In this document: positions 48,945 through 58,354 of the stretch, one piece after another
Layout of the letters: every line of letters begins with the position of its first letter
Numbering within the stretch: position 1 is the first letter of the stretch
Source of the DNA: Sphingobacterium kitahiroshimense
GTDB lineage: Bacteria; Bacteroidota; Bacteroidia; Sphingobacteriales; Sphingobacteriaceae
DNA length: 64,000 nt
NCBI RefSeq assembly: GCF_025961315.1
Contig: NZ_JAOQNK010000001.1
Location: forward strand, 4,216,001 to 4,280,000
Reading direction: 5' to 3'
Notes under the pieces: model-generated
The model's database searches: none
Told to the model about the DNA's origin: nothing
Seen by the model: the letters and a program-made list of their open reading frames with translations, nothing else
Program-made: the position numbers and the translations under genes

Positions 48945-51878
48945 ATGAATTTAAAATCTATTTCGGTAATAGCTTTTGTGTTCTTATCACACGTAACAAT
49001 TTTTGCACAGGTGAAAAAGTATGATTGGAAAGAAGCAAACGAGGGTGGGTATACGTATCGTTACGTAACCAATGATCCTACAAATTCGCGTTTTTATACA
49101 TTAAAAAACGGTCTTACAGTTATTTTGAGCCCTTCTAAAAAGGTACCTCGTATTCAGGCCTATATTGCAACGAAAGCAGGTAGTAAAACTGATCCTTCAG
49201 ATCACACAGGCTTAGCACATTATTTAGAGCACATGCTTTTTAAAGGGACTGATAAGTTTGGATCAAAAGATTGGGCAAAGGAAAAACCATTACTGGATCA
49301 GATCGATGGTTTATATGAACAGTATAACTCCACTAAGGATGAAGCCAAGCGTAAAGAAATTTATAAGCAGATCGATCAGGTTTCTGGCGAGGCAGCAAAA
49401 TATGCTATTGCTAATGAATACGATAAATTGATGAGTGAGATGGGGGCTGAAGGGACAAATGCCTTCACTTCTTTTGAACAGACTGTCTATACTGAGGATA
49501 TTCCCAATAATGTCATCGATAAGTTTCTGGCTGTACAAGCAGAGCGTTTTCGTAATCCTATATTAAGATTGTTTCATACAGAATTAGAAGCTGTTTACGA
49601 AGAGAAGAATAGAGGTTTGGATAATGATGGACGTAAATCTGTAGAAGCCATGTTTGAGGCGATGTTTCCAAATAATAATTATGGAAAACAGACAACTATC
49701 GGTACGGTTGAACATTTGAAGAACCCGTCTTTGAAAGCGATTCGTGAATATTTTAATACGTATTATGTCCCTAATAATATGGGGGTAATTATGTCTGGTG
49801 ACTTTGATCCAAATGAAGTAGTAAAGAAAATCGATCAGGCGTTCAGTTATATGAAACCGAAAGAAATTCCAGCCTATACTTTTGATGCTGAAAAAGACAT
49901 CAAACAACCAATTGTAAGAGAGGTTAAAGGTCCAGAATCGGAATTTCTATTTTTAGGTTTCCGTTTCCCCGGTGCATCTACAAAAGATGCTCAAATGTTA
50001 AATTTGCTCGGAAATATGCTTACAAATGGTTCAGCTGGATTAATTGATTTAGATTTAGTGAAATCTCAAAAGTTATTGGGAGCAGGGGCTTTTCCATATG
50101 TATTAAAAGATTATTCGATGTTGATCATGCAGGCTAATCCAAGTCAAGGTCAATCTTTAGATGATGTGAAATCTTTGATTTTAGGAGAATTGGATAAGCT
50201 GCGTAAAGGTGATTTTTCTGACGACCTGATTACTTCCATTGTAAATAACGAAAAGAAATCAGAAATTTCACGAAATGAAAGCTATAGTAATCGTGCTGAG
50301 GAGTTAATGGATGCCTTTACTTCTGGAGTTGATTGGTCGACAGAATTGAGTTATTCAGATAACTTAACTAAAATCACGAAGAAAGATATTATGGATTTTG
50401 CTACAAAATATCTGAATGATAATAATTATGTAGTGGTCTATAAACGTAAGGGCATTGACGATAGCATTGTAAAAGTAGAGAAACCTCCTATTACGCCTGT
50501 AGTTGTAAATCGTGACGATCAATCACTTTTTCTAAAAACTATTGCTGCAATGCCTGAAAGCAAAATTGCACCTGTCTGGTTAGATTATACTAAAGATGTA
50601 CAAAAGACTACCTTAAAAGGTCTTGATGTGATCGCAGTGCAAAATAAAGATAACGCATTGTTTAGTTTAACTTATCGTTACGAGATGGGGAAATGGAATA
50701 ATAAGTTATTAAGTATTGCCGCAGATTATTTAGAATTCTTAGGTACTAAAGAAAAAACCAGTGAAGATTTCAGCAAGGCGTTTTATAAGTTGGCCTCAGA
50801 TTTTTCAGTGTCTTCAGGTAATGAAGAAACACGTATTAATATTTCAGGATTAAATGAAAATTTTGAACAAACAGTTGAGCTGATTCAAGATTTATTAAAA
50901 AATAGTGTTGGTGATCAAGAAGCATTGGAAGCTTATATCGGTCGTTTGAAGAAATCAAGAACAAATGCTAAAGAAAATAAGAACTTGATCATGGAAGGAT
51001 TGAGGTCATATGCAAAATATGGAGCTAAAAATCCTTTTAATAATGTTTTGACAGATCAAGAGTTGGATGCGATCAAAGCATCGGACTTAGTTGCTATTTT
51101 ACACGAGCTGGCAAATACAAAACATCAAATATTATATTACGGGCCTAAGACCACCAGTCAATTGGTTGCTACTCTTAAACCTTTAAATTCAAATACCAAT
51201 TTTGCTACAGTTCAGAAAGCAAATACTTTTGAAGAATTGCCTACCCCTAAAAATCAAGTGTTGTTTACTAATTTTGATATGAAGCAGGCGGAAGTATTCT
51301 GGTTTAGAAATTCTGAAGTGTATAATTCAAAATATAGTCCTACTGTCGCATTATTTAATATGTATTTTGGTGGAGGTATGGGAAGTATCGTATTTCAAAC
51401 GATTCGAGAATCTAAAGCTTTAGCTTATTCTACTTATGCTAATTTTGCTTCTCCTGTTAAAAAGGAAAATCATTATTCGGTAGGCGCATATGTCGGTACA
51501 CAGGCCGATAAATTTAATGAAGCTGTTGTCGGTATGAATGAACTATTAAATGATTTACCTGATGCTCCAAAAGCTTTGGATATTGCTAAAGTTAGTTTAG
51601 TAAAATCATTGGCTAGTGACCGAATTACAAATGCAAATATTTTATCAAATTATCTAAGTGCACAGCGGTTGGGACTTACTTCAGATATCCGTAAAGATGT
51701 TTATGAACAAGCACCAAAATTAAGTTTTACAGACCTAAAAGCTTTTCATAATAAAGAAATGAGTCGTAAACCTTATGTTTATTGTATTGTTGCAAAAGAT
51801 GAAAATATAAAAATGGAGGATCTGCAAAAACTTGGAGAAGTTAAGAAATTAACATTGCAAGAGTTGTTCGGATATTAA
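48945..51878 (+). CDS. Two-domain M16 zinc metallopeptidase (secreted)
   Basis: From the ATG at 48945 (MNLKSISVIAF) the protein has 977 residues; the frame opens eight codons earlier without a signal-like start. A signal peptide (to about IFA, residue 21) is followed by the active M16 domain with HYLEH (92-96) and the downstream Glu in ELEAVYEEKNRG. The second half repeats the M16 fold (about 520-970) but lacks an HxxEH, as is normal for the partner domain. It includes MYFGGGMGSIVFQTIRESKALAYS. It probably degrades peptides in the periplasm. It is single, ended by a strong bidirectional terminator. Confidence 0.93.
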   Translation: MNLKSISVIAFVFLSHVTIFAQVKKYDWKEANEGGYTYRYVTNDPTNSRFYTLKNGLTVILSPSKKVPRIQAYIATKAGSKTDPSDHTGLAHYLEHMLFKGTDKFGSKDWAKEKPLLDQIDGLYEQYNSTKDEAKRKEIYKQIDQVSGEAAKYAIANEYDKLMSEMGAEGTNAFTSFEQTVYTEDIPNNVIDKFLAVQAERFRNPILRLFHTELEAVYEEKNRGLDNDGRKSVEAMFEAMFPNNNYGKQTTIGTVEHLKNPSLKAIREYFNTYYVPNNMGVIMSGDFDPNEVVKKIDQAFSYMKPKEIPAYTFDAEKDIKQPIVREVKGPESEFLFLGFRFPGASTKDAQMLNLLGNMLTNGSAGLIDLDLVKSQKLLGAGAFPYVLKDYSMLIMQANPSQGQSLDDVKSLILGELDKLRKGDFSDDLITSIVNNEKKSEISRNESYSNRAEELMDAFTSGVDWSTELSYSDNLTKITKKDIMDFATKYLNDNNYVVVYKRKGIDDSIVKVEKPPITPVVVNRDDQSLFLKTIAAMPESKIAPVWLDYTKDVQKTTLKGLDVIAVQNKDNALFSLTYRYEMGKWNNKLLSIAADYLEFLGTKEKTSEDFSKAFYKLASDFSVSSGNEETRINISGLNENFEQTVELIQDLLKNSVGDQEALEAYIGRLKKSRTNAKENKNLIMEGLRSYAKYGAKNPFNNVLTDQELDAIKASDLVAILHELANTKHQILYYGPKTTSQLVATLKPLNSNTNFATVQKANTFEELPTPKNQVLFTNFDMKQAEVFWFRNSEVYNSKYSPTVALFNMYFGGGMGSIVFQTIRESKALAYSTYANFASPVKKENHYSVGAYVGTQADKFNEAVVGMNELLNDLPDAPKALDIAKVSLVKSLASDRITNANILSNYLSAQRLGLTSDIRKDVYEQAPKLSFTDLKAFHNKEMSRKPYVYCIVAKDENIKMEDLQKLGEVKKLTLQELFGY

Positions 51879-51886
51879 TCTGATTT

Positions 51887-51923
51887 AAAAAATAAGAGCA
51901 GGATTACCTGCTCTTATTTTTTT
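51887..51923. terminator. Bidirectional terminator
   Basis: A 16-bp perfect stem (51887-51902 with 51907-51922) has a 4-nt loop and A/T runs on both sides. It serves the M16 gene and the convergent DUF1080 gene. Confidence 0.92.
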
Positions 51924-52644
51924 ATAATACCTTAATTTTGATGTTACGAAAAGAAACTTCATCAGTATGGTTTTGTAAGGCAATTTTTCCTTTTTGGAAT
52001 TTACCGAAATCTGGATAGTTCTTCATATTGGTACCAGCGACAAGATCTTTCCATTCCTGGGTGTTGGTTTCGTTTTCGAATGTTAACTTCCCATTTAACC
52101 AAAAGCTTACTTTTCCCTTGTTCTGTACAATTCTAGATTGATTCCATTCGTTGTAGGGATTAGGTTTTGAATTGGATCCTATGCCCTTTATTGCGTACAA
52201 CGATCCAGCCCAATGTGTTGAATCTGTTTGATGCCGCGGTTCCGCATTGGCATTATCTAAAAGTTGCATTTCAAGTCCTGTAACAAATGTAGCGTCATAT
52301 TTTGGATCCTCTTGAACATCTATAAATACGCCGCTATTGCCACCTTTGGCAACTTTCCAATCAAATTTTAAGTCAAAGTCTTGAAAAGTTTCATTCGAAA
52401 CTAAATCTCCAAATACACCAGTTTTAACAGTGGGGTCGCAAAGTATAGCATCATCTTTTACCACCCATTTAGAGGGTTGATTCCCTTGGTTGTAAATATG
52501 CCAATTGTTAATATCTTTTCCGTTAAAGAGAAGTTGCCAACCCTCTTCTTTTTCGATTGCACTTAGCGTATTATGTTCTGTAGTTTGTTTGCAAGACCAT
52601 AGTAAGCCAATGGATAATAGGAGGTATGTAATTTTTAATTTCAT
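51922..52644 (-). CDS. DUF1080 (3-keto-disaccharide hydrolase-type) lipoprotein
   Basis: I start at the ATG at 52644 (MKLKITYLLL), which gives a proper lipobox (LLWSC, Cys18); the frame extends 40 codons upstream through a terminator region without support. The 240-residue protein has the DUF1080 jelly roll: EGWQLLFNGKDINNWHI (about 34-50), DFDLKFDWKVAKGGNSGVFIDV, ATFVTGLEMQLLDNANAEP and GKIALQNHTDEVSFRNIKI. Some members hydrolyse 3-keto-disaccharides. The substrate here is unknown and no partner dehydrogenase is nearby. Confidence 0.9.
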   Translation of the reverse strand: MKLKITYLLLSIGLLWSCKQTTEHNTLSAIEKEEGWQLLFNGKDINNWHIYNQGNQPSKWVVKDDAILCDPTVKTGVFGDLVSNETFQDFDLKFDWKVAKGGNSGVFIDVQEDPKYDATFVTGLEMQLLDNANAEPRHQTDSTHWAGSLYAIKGIGSNSKPNPYNEWNQSRIVQNKGKVSFWLNGKLTFENETNTQEWKDLVAGTNMKNYPDFGKFQKGKIALQNHTDEVSFRNIKIKVL

Positions 52645-52692
52645 ATGATTAAGTTTTGGGCAAAATACAAATATTTGCGCTTTTATTGAATT

Positions 52693-52736
52693 AAAACACA
52701 AGAGCCAATGCGTGTAAGCATTGGCTCTTGTGTTTT
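52693..52736 (-). terminator. Strong terminator of the FMN reductase gene
   Basis: A 19-bp perfect stem (52693-52711 with 52718-52736) has a 6-nt loop and a short U-run on the minus strand. It lies 8 nt after the stop codon at 52745. Confidence 0.9.
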
Positions 52737-52744
52737 GTAAATTT

Positions 52745-53266
52745 TTAAAAATGAATAAGTTCATCTATTTGTTCATGAATGGCATTCCTTGTTTCAATAT
52801 GCACAAATGTATTTTCTTCGCTTATTTCATTTTGAATATGAGGTAAAAAAATTTTTAATGGTAAAACATGCATACGTAAGTAATTACATATTCCGGTTAG
52901 ATGATCTATCCCTCTTAAATTACCATAGCGTCCCGATGAAATACCAACAAGAGCCGCTTTTTTATGGCAGAAGCTAATTGGGAAAGTACAGGCGTCAATG
53001 AAGACCTTGAGTACGCCTGGTATACTGCCATTATACTCTGGTGTGATAAAAATAAATTTATCGGCTTCAGATACCAACTGTTGTATCTTTTTAAACTGGT
53101 CACTTCGTTGACCATATAAATCTGAGACTATAATATCTGCAGGTAGATTTGTTAAAGGTAGTATTTGACAGCTTTCACCGCTTTTTTGTATGTAATCTTG
53201 ATAGTATTGTGCAACTTTTAGCGTCTTACTTTTGGGTCGATTCGTCCCCGAAATTATTAAAATCAT
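52745..53266 (-). CDS. NADPH-dependent FMN reductase family protein
   Basis: The 173-residue flavodoxin-like protein has the FMN phosphate loop SGTNRPKSKTLKVA (6-19) and the second FMN loop FITPEYNGSIPGVLKVFIDA (about 73-92). These are the family signatures of ArsH/azoreductase-like NAD(P)H:FMN oxidoreductases. It would pass electrons from NADPH to flavin or quinone-like acceptors in the cytoplasm. It is divergent from the parA operon, 228 nt apart. Confidence 0.9.
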   Translation of the reverse strand: MILIISGTNRPKSKTLKVAQYYQDYIQKSGESCQILPLTNLPADIIVSDLYGQRSDQFKKIQQLVSEADKFIFITPEYNGSIPGVLKVFIDACTFPISFCHKKAALVGISSGRYGNLRGIDHLTGICNYLRMHVLPLKIFLPHIQNEISEENTFVHIETRNAIHEQIDELIHF

Positions 53267-53494
53267 TGTCTAGTTGTAACTTATAAAAACCCAAGGAACA
53301 AAGTGGATGTATATCCTGATTTTTTGTATCTTAGCATCTTGAGGATCTATTCCTTTAGATGCTTTCAAAAGTAAGAAATATGCATGATTTAAGTGTTTTT
53401 TTGCGTGGAAGAATTTATGAATGAACAGAATAATCCTTTTTTGTGACTTTAGGGGAACAAAATGACATTTTATAAAGAAAGAATTTCATTCGAA

Positions 53495-54292
53495 ATGGGT
53501 AAAATTATATCAATTGCAAATCAAAAGGGTGGTGTTGGTAAGACGACAACATCAATCAATCTGGCAGCTAGTTTAGCTGTTTTAGAATATAAAACCTTAT
53601 TGGTTGACGCTGATCCACAAGCAAACTCTACTTCTGGAATTGGATTTGATCCAAGAACCATTAAAGAAAGTATCTATGAGTGTCTGGTAAATGATCTAGA
53701 TCCACGTGATGCTATTCAAGCTACTGAAACTCCTAATTTAGACTTATTACCTGCTCATATTGACCTGGTAGGTGCTGAGATCGAAATGATTAATATGCAC
53801 GAACGTGAGTATAAGATGAAAAAAATCTTAGATCAGGTAAAGGATGATTATGATTTTATCATTATTGACTGCTCTCCTTCACTAGGTTTAATTACGATTA
53901 ATGCTTTATCGGCTTCAAATTCAGTTGTAATTCCTGTTCAATGTGAATATTTTGCATTAGAAGGGCTAGGCAAGTTGTTGAATACAATTAAAATTGTTCA
54001 GACACGTTTAAATACTAGTTTGGAAATAGAAGGTATTTTATTGACCATGTACGATGTGCGATTACGTTTGTCTAATCAAGTTGTAGAGGAAGTTAAGACA
54101 CATTTTACTGATTTGGTATTTGAAACGATTATCCAGCGAAATACGCGATTAAGTGAGGCGCCAAGTTTTGGTATTTCTGTGATTATGCACGATGCATCCT
54201 GTAAAGGTGCAATCAACTATTTAAATTTGGCCAGAGAAATTTTACATAAGAACGGACATCTAAAAGAATTAGATTCAACAGTTACAATATAA
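53495..54292 (+). CDS. parA: Chromosome-partitioning ATPase ParA (Soj)
   Basis: I place the start at the ATG at 53495 (MGKIISIANQKGG), the canonical ParA beginning; the frame opens 11 codons earlier. The 265-residue protein has the deviant Walker A KGGVGKTT (11-18), DADPQANST and the switch region FIIIDCSPSLGLITINAL, and ends with a C-terminal helix. It moves ParB-bound origins during segregation. parB follows after 1 nt, so they are translated as a unit. No parS-like 16-mer was noticed nearby. Confidence 0.96.
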   Translation: MGKIISIANQKGGVGKTTTSINLAASLAVLEYKTLLVDADPQANSTSGIGFDPRTIKESIYECLVNDLDPRDAIQATETPNLDLLPAHIDLVGAEIEMINMHEREYKMKKILDQVKDDYDFIIIDCSPSLGLITINALSASNSVVIPVQCEYFALEGLGKLLNTIKIVQTRLNTSLEIEGILLTMYDVRLRLSNQVVEEVKTHFTDLVFETIIQRNTRLSEAPSFGISVIMHDASCKGAINYLNLAREILHKNGHLKELDSTVTI

Positions 54293-54293
54293 T

Positions 54294-55220
54294 ATGGCAG
54301 CACAACAGCGAAAAACAGGTCTAGGAAGAGGATTAGGTGCCTTATTAAACGATAGTGCCGATATCCCTGAAAGAAATTCGGAGGTAGAAACATCCCGGGT
54401 AGAATCTGCTACAAAATCAAAAGAATCTGGCAATATTAGTACAGTTAATGTGGATACGATAGAAATGAATCCATTTCAACCCCGTACTGATTTTGATCCA
54501 CAAGCGCTACAGGAACTGTCTGAATCGATCTTATTGCAAGGTTTAATTCAACCTATTACTGTTAGAAAAATTGGTGAGAATGCCTACCAGTTGATTTCTG
54601 GAGAACGCAGATACCGTGCATCAAAATTAGCTGGTATTACCGAAATTCCGGCATATATCCGGACAGCGAATGACCAACAGATGTTGGAAATGGCACTGAT
54701 TGAAAACATTCAACGTGAAAATCTAAATGCGATTGAAGTAGCATTAAGTTTTCAACGGATGATTGAAGAGTGTAATTTGAAGCAAGAAGAATTGGGAGAA
54801 CGTGTAAGTAAAAACCGTTCTACCGTAACCAATTATTTACGCTTATTGAAATTGCCTCCTGTTATTCAAGCAGCGATCCGTGATGGAGAGTTAACGATGG
54901 GACATGCACGTGCGCTAATTAATGTGGGAGAGGTAGATAAGCAATTGTATATCTTTAAATTGATCGTTGACTTAGGATTGTCTGTTCGCAAGGCAGAAGA
55001 ATTGGTGCGGGAGATTCAAAATGGCAATAAAAAGAAAGCACAAAAAGATAAGAATGTACCTAAATCATTTCAGTTTCAAAAGATTGAAGATGATCTGGCA
55101 TCTAAATTTTCATCTCAGGTTAAGTTAAATTTGAAAAGTGCAAAAGGAAAAGGTGCGATCGAAATTCCTTTTGAGTCTGAAGATGATCTGAGCCGTATTC
55201 TGGAATTATTAGACTGGTAA
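54294..55220 (+). CDS. parB: Chromosome-partitioning protein ParB
   Basis: The 308-residue protein starts with the typical KTGLGRGLGALL (7-18), which contacts ParA. The CTPase ParB/Srx domain follows (IEMNPFQPRTDFDPQALQELSESI and LISGERRYRASKLAG). It also has box II ENIQRENLNAIEVALSFQRM and the HTH LGERVSKNRSTVTNYLRLLKLP (about 163-184). The C-terminal dimerisation part is basic and then hydrophobic. It loads at parS and spreads. It sits in an operon with parA and a DUF5683 gene (1-nt gaps). Confidence 0.96.
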   Translation: MAAQQRKTGLGRGLGALLNDSADIPERNSEVETSRVESATKSKESGNISTVNVDTIEMNPFQPRTDFDPQALQELSESILLQGLIQPITVRKIGENAYQLISGERRYRASKLAGITEIPAYIRTANDQQMLEMALIENIQRENLNAIEVALSFQRMIEECNLKQEELGERVSKNRSTVTNYLRLLKLPPVIQAAIRDGELTMGHARALINVGEVDKQLYIFKLIVDLGLSVRKAEELVREIQNGNKKKAQKDKNVPKSFQFQKIEDDLASKFSSQVKLNLKSAKGKGAIEIPFESEDDLSRILELLDW

Positions 55221-55221
55221 G

Positions 55222-55944
55222 ATGTATAAAATAATCAGTTTATTCTGTTCTATATTTATCTTTTTTGCTGCGCAGGCACAGAAAGTTGATACAAAGGATA
55301 AAGTTGCTTTAAAAACAGTTACAGCAACAGATTCAACGAAAAAAGTATCGGCAGTGCAGGATACAACAAAAAAAGAGAGCCGTAGGGAACGAAAAAAAAG
55401 AGAGAAGGCTGAAGAAGAAGCAAAAACACCCAAAATCTTTAAAGATTCAACACGTCTTGCTATTGAAGCCAAAACCGTTACCGCATGGAAGCGATCTTTA
55501 GTTTTGCCAGGATGGGGTCAATATACCAATAAGGGATTATGGTGGATCAAGGTTCCTGTAATTTATGGAGGATTTGCAACCACGGTACTTGTCTTTGACT
55601 TTAACAACCGTTTTTATAAAGAACTTCTTGATGAACTTGATTATCGTTTTGAATTTAATCAGAAGAAAAATCCGTTGTATTTTAACGCTTCAGATCAAGG
55701 TCTTATCAGTGCAAAAGATTATGCACGGCGTAATCGAGATTTAATGGTGCTTTTAACTGTGGGGTTATACGGGTTGAATGTGGTTGAAGCCTATGTGGAC
55801 TCAATGCTAAAGAATCGATGGAGTGTAAGTTCTGAAAAGGTCGCATTTTCCATTAGGCCAACTGTACTTCAGGGCCCATCAAATAGTTTTGCATTTAATG
55901 CCGTTCCAACTATGGGACTGAAATTATCCATGAAAATAAAATAA
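55222..55944 (+). CDS. DUF5683 family membrane protein
   Basis: The 240-residue protein has a signal peptide (to about AQA, residue 19), then a charged Lys/Glu/Thr-rich linker to about 75. The DUF5683 core follows: WKRSLVLPGWGQYTNKGLWWIKVPVIYGGFATTVLVF with membrane helices, and a second hydrophobic span LMVLLTVGLYGLNVVEAYVDSML. It starts 1 nt after parB. The order parA-parB-DUF5683-dapB-lepB recurs in Bacteroidota. Function is unknown; it is presumably an envelope protein. Confidence 0.85.
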   Translation: MYKIISLFCSIFIFFAAQAQKVDTKDKVALKTVTATDSTKKVSAVQDTTKKESRRERKKREKAEEEAKTPKIFKDSTRLAIEAKTVTAWKRSLVLPGWGQYTNKGLWWIKVPVIYGGFATTVLVFDFNNRFYKELLDELDYRFEFNQKKNPLYFNASDQGLISAKDYARRNRDLMVLLTVGLYGLNVVEAYVDSMLKNRWSVSSEKVAFSIRPTVLQGPSNSFAFNAVPTMGLKLSMKIK

Positions 55945-56028
55945 AAATTATATAACTTAAAGCTGTATTTGTGCGCTGTCGCATAGATTTATTTGGTCTT
56001 CTTTATTTAAATATGATCTGAAATAGAT

Positions 56029-56775
56029 ATGAAAATAGTATTATTCGGCTACGGAAAAATGGGCCAAATCATAGAAAAATTTGCTCAAAAGAGGGGGCAT
56101 GAAATTCATTTGATCGTCAATAGCGAAAATCGTAATCTCATTACAGTGGATGAACTGGTTGGTGCAGATGTTGCAATTGACTTTGGTGTTCCACAGGCAG
56201 CGATAGCTAATATGGAACTTTGCTTAGAAGCAAATCTTCCGATTGTAATGGGTACAACAGGCTGGTATGAACATCTTGATACGATCAAGGAGAAATGTCT
56301 CTCTGTGGATGGGTCTATCTTATATGGTTCTAATTTTTCGATCGGTGTAAATATCTTTTTTCATATCAATAAGATGTTGGCGAGAGCAATTCAGCCTTAT
56401 AAAGCTTACGATGTACAGGTTGAGGAAATTCATCATATCCACAAATTGGACGCACCAAGTGGAACTGCTATTACAATAGCGGAGGGTATCCTGAACAATA
56501 GCGACACTAAAACTTCCTGGGTTAATTCTGTCGTTGGCGATGGAGAAGAGGAGGTTATTCCGAAAGCAGATCAATTGCTAATAGAGAGTCATCGTATTGA
56601 AGAAGTTCCAGGAACTCATACTGTTGTATATAGTTCTGAAGTGGATCAAATTGAATTTAAGCATACAGCACACAGTCGTGATGGTTTTGCTTTAGGTTCA
56701 GTAATTGCTGCTGAATGGTTATTTGGAAAGCAAGGATTCTATCAGGTGACAGAAATGTTTGATTTTAATCGGTAA
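56029..56775 (+). CDS. dapB: 4-hydroxy-tetrahydrodipicolinate reductase DapB
   Basis: DapB makes tetrahydrodipicolinate for lysine and diaminopimelate, feeding cell-wall synthesis. The 248-residue protein has the N-terminal nucleotide fold GYGKMGQII (7-15), MGTTGWY (74-80) and the catalytic and dimerisation string EIHHIHKLDAPSGTA (133-147) with Lys139. Length is normal for Bacteroidota. It follows DUF5683 by 84 nt and precedes lepB by 107 nt. Confidence 0.96.
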   Translation: MKIVLFGYGKMGQIIEKFAQKRGHEIHLIVNSENRNLITVDELVGADVAIDFGVPQAAIANMELCLEANLPIVMGTTGWYEHLDTIKEKCLSVDGSILYGSNFSIGVNIFFHINKMLARAIQPYKAYDVQVEEIHHIHKLDAPSGTAITIAEGILNNSDTKTSWVNSVVGDGEEEVIPKADQLLIESHRIEEVPGTHTVVYSSEVDQIEFKHTAHSRDGFALGSVIAAEWLFGKQGFYQVTEMFDFNR

Positions 56776-56882
56776 CTAAGTTGCCGATTTTGCATTAAAA
56801 AATAAGGATTCTGTAACGAATCCATAGTCTATTATACTAATTGAAATATTAGATTATTAAACAATAAAATTTTAAGAAGCTT

Positions 56883-58307
56883 ATGTGGTATATTATTTTT
56901 GCGGTCTTAACAGTAGTTGCTCATTACGGGCTTTGGAAATTATTTGTTAAGGCAGGAAGACCGGGATGGGAAGCATTAGTTCCTTTTTATCGGGAATATG
57001 TGATGGCTCAATTGACAGGTCGTGCAAAATGGATTGTTGTTCTTTTGCTAGTTCCAATCGTAAATATTTTTATTTTCTATGGATTGTATTTGGACCTTAT
57101 AAAGGCATTTGGGAAAAGAAGATTCTGGGAAAATACGGCAGCAGTTTTAGCTCCTTTTATTGTATTGCCTCTTTGGGGTAACGATCCTCTAGTAAAGTAT
57201 TTAGGAAATCCAAATTCAGAGGAATTTAAAAAGAAATATTTTTATAAAAAATCAATGGCCCGCGAATGGGCAGATGCGATTGTTTTTGCAACAGTTGCAG
57301 CATCCTTAATTCGTGGTTTTTTGATTGAAGCGTATATGATTCCAACTGGATCCATGGAGCGAACATTGTTAGTCGGTGATTTCTTGTTCGTTAGTAAGTT
57401 GAATTATGGGCCTCGTATTCCAATGACACCTTTGGCATTTCCTTTTGCTCATCATACGATGCCGCTAACAGGCGGAAAAGCTTATTCCGAACTGATCGAA
57501 CTTCCTTATAAACGTTTACCTGGTTTTCAGGATATCAAAAGAAATGATGTCGTAGTATTCAATTATCCTATGGAAGCCGATGCTCCTTACAACAGACCCG
57601 TTGATAAACGTGAAAACTACATCAAGCGTTGTGTAGGGATGCCTGGAGATGAAGTTTCAATGGCAAATGCAGTATTTTTTGTAAATGGTAAGCCTGGTTT
57701 TAATCCGCCAGAAGGACAATTAGATTATATTGTAGTAACGGATCAATCTGGTTTGGATCTGCGTGTGATGAAAGAAAAACGATTAGAAATGTCTGATACC
57801 GGACAACCTAACATTTATCAAGTTTTTATGACAGCAGATGAGGCTGCAATGGTCAAAGGTTGGATAAATGTAAAGGAAGTTGTTCCCAATATTCGTAAAG
57901 CTGGAGAAAATGAAGATGGAACTTTTCCTCATGTTGCATCTCTGAACTGGAATTTTGACAATTTTGGTCCTATTAAAGTTCCGAGTAAAGGATGGACAGT
58001 TCAATTAGATAGTGCAACAATGCCACTATATGAACGTGCAATCACTGTTTATGAAGGTAATAAATTAGAAAATAAGTCTGATGGTATTTATATTAATGGT
58101 GTAAAAGCTAATTCTTATACTTTCAAAATGAATTATTACTGGATGATGGGTGATAATAGACACAATTCATTAGATTCTAGAGGATGGGGTTTCGTGCCGG
58201 AAGATCATATAGTGGGTAAAGCATTATTTACCTGGTTAAGTCTTGATGAATTGGGATCGGGACTATCGAAAATAAGATGGAATAGAATATTCAAAGGAAT
58301 AGAATAA
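56883..58307 (+). CDS. lepB: Signal peptidase I
   Basis: The enzyme cleaves signal peptides at the inner membrane. At 474 residues it is much longer than the E. coli enzyme (about 324), as is usual in Bacteroidota. Residues 1-100 carry three hydrophobic helices. The catalytic Ser157 is in MIPTGSMERTL (152-162) and the general-base Lys248 in YIKRCVGMPGDE (246-257). Box E is MGDNRHNSLDSRGWGFVP. The insert between Lys and box E (about 260-400) is large. Last gene of the parA-lepB cluster. Confidence 0.95.
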   Translation: MWYIIFAVLTVVAHYGLWKLFVKAGRPGWEALVPFYREYVMAQLTGRAKWIVVLLLVPIVNIFIFYGLYLDLIKAFGKRRFWENTAAVLAPFIVLPLWGNDPLVKYLGNPNSEEFKKKYFYKKSMAREWADAIVFATVAASLIRGFLIEAYMIPTGSMERTLLVGDFLFVSKLNYGPRIPMTPLAFPFAHHTMPLTGGKAYSELIELPYKRLPGFQDIKRNDVVVFNYPMEADAPYNRPVDKRENYIKRCVGMPGDEVSMANAVFFVNGKPGFNPPEGQLDYIVVTDQSGLDLRVMKEKRLEMSDTGQPNIYQVFMTADEAAMVKGWINVKEVVPNIRKAGENEDGTFPHVASLNWNFDNFGPIKVPSKGWTVQLDSATMPLYERAITVYEGNKLENKSDGIYINGVKANSYTFKMNYYWMMGDNRHNSLDSRGWGFVPEDHIVGKALFTWLSLDELGSGLSKIRWNRIFKGIE

Positions 58308-58316
58308 ACATAACAA

Positions 58317-58354
58317 CAAAAGAGGCTTAACATTTGTAAAGCCTCTTTTGTTTT
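58317..58354. terminator. Bidirectional terminator
   Basis: A 12-bp stem pairs CAAAAGAGGCTT (58317-58328) with AAGCCTCTTTTG (58339-58350), lying between the convergent lepB and pdxJ genes. Confidence 0.85.

Noticed and set aside
53267..53494. Search for a parS site near parAB
   Set aside because: No TGTTTCACGTGAAACA-like palindrome was noticed in the parAB neighbourhood; a genome-wide motif scan would be needed.
56805..56825. GGATTC / GAATCC hairpin after dapB
   Set aside because: Six pairs and no T-run; may be chance.
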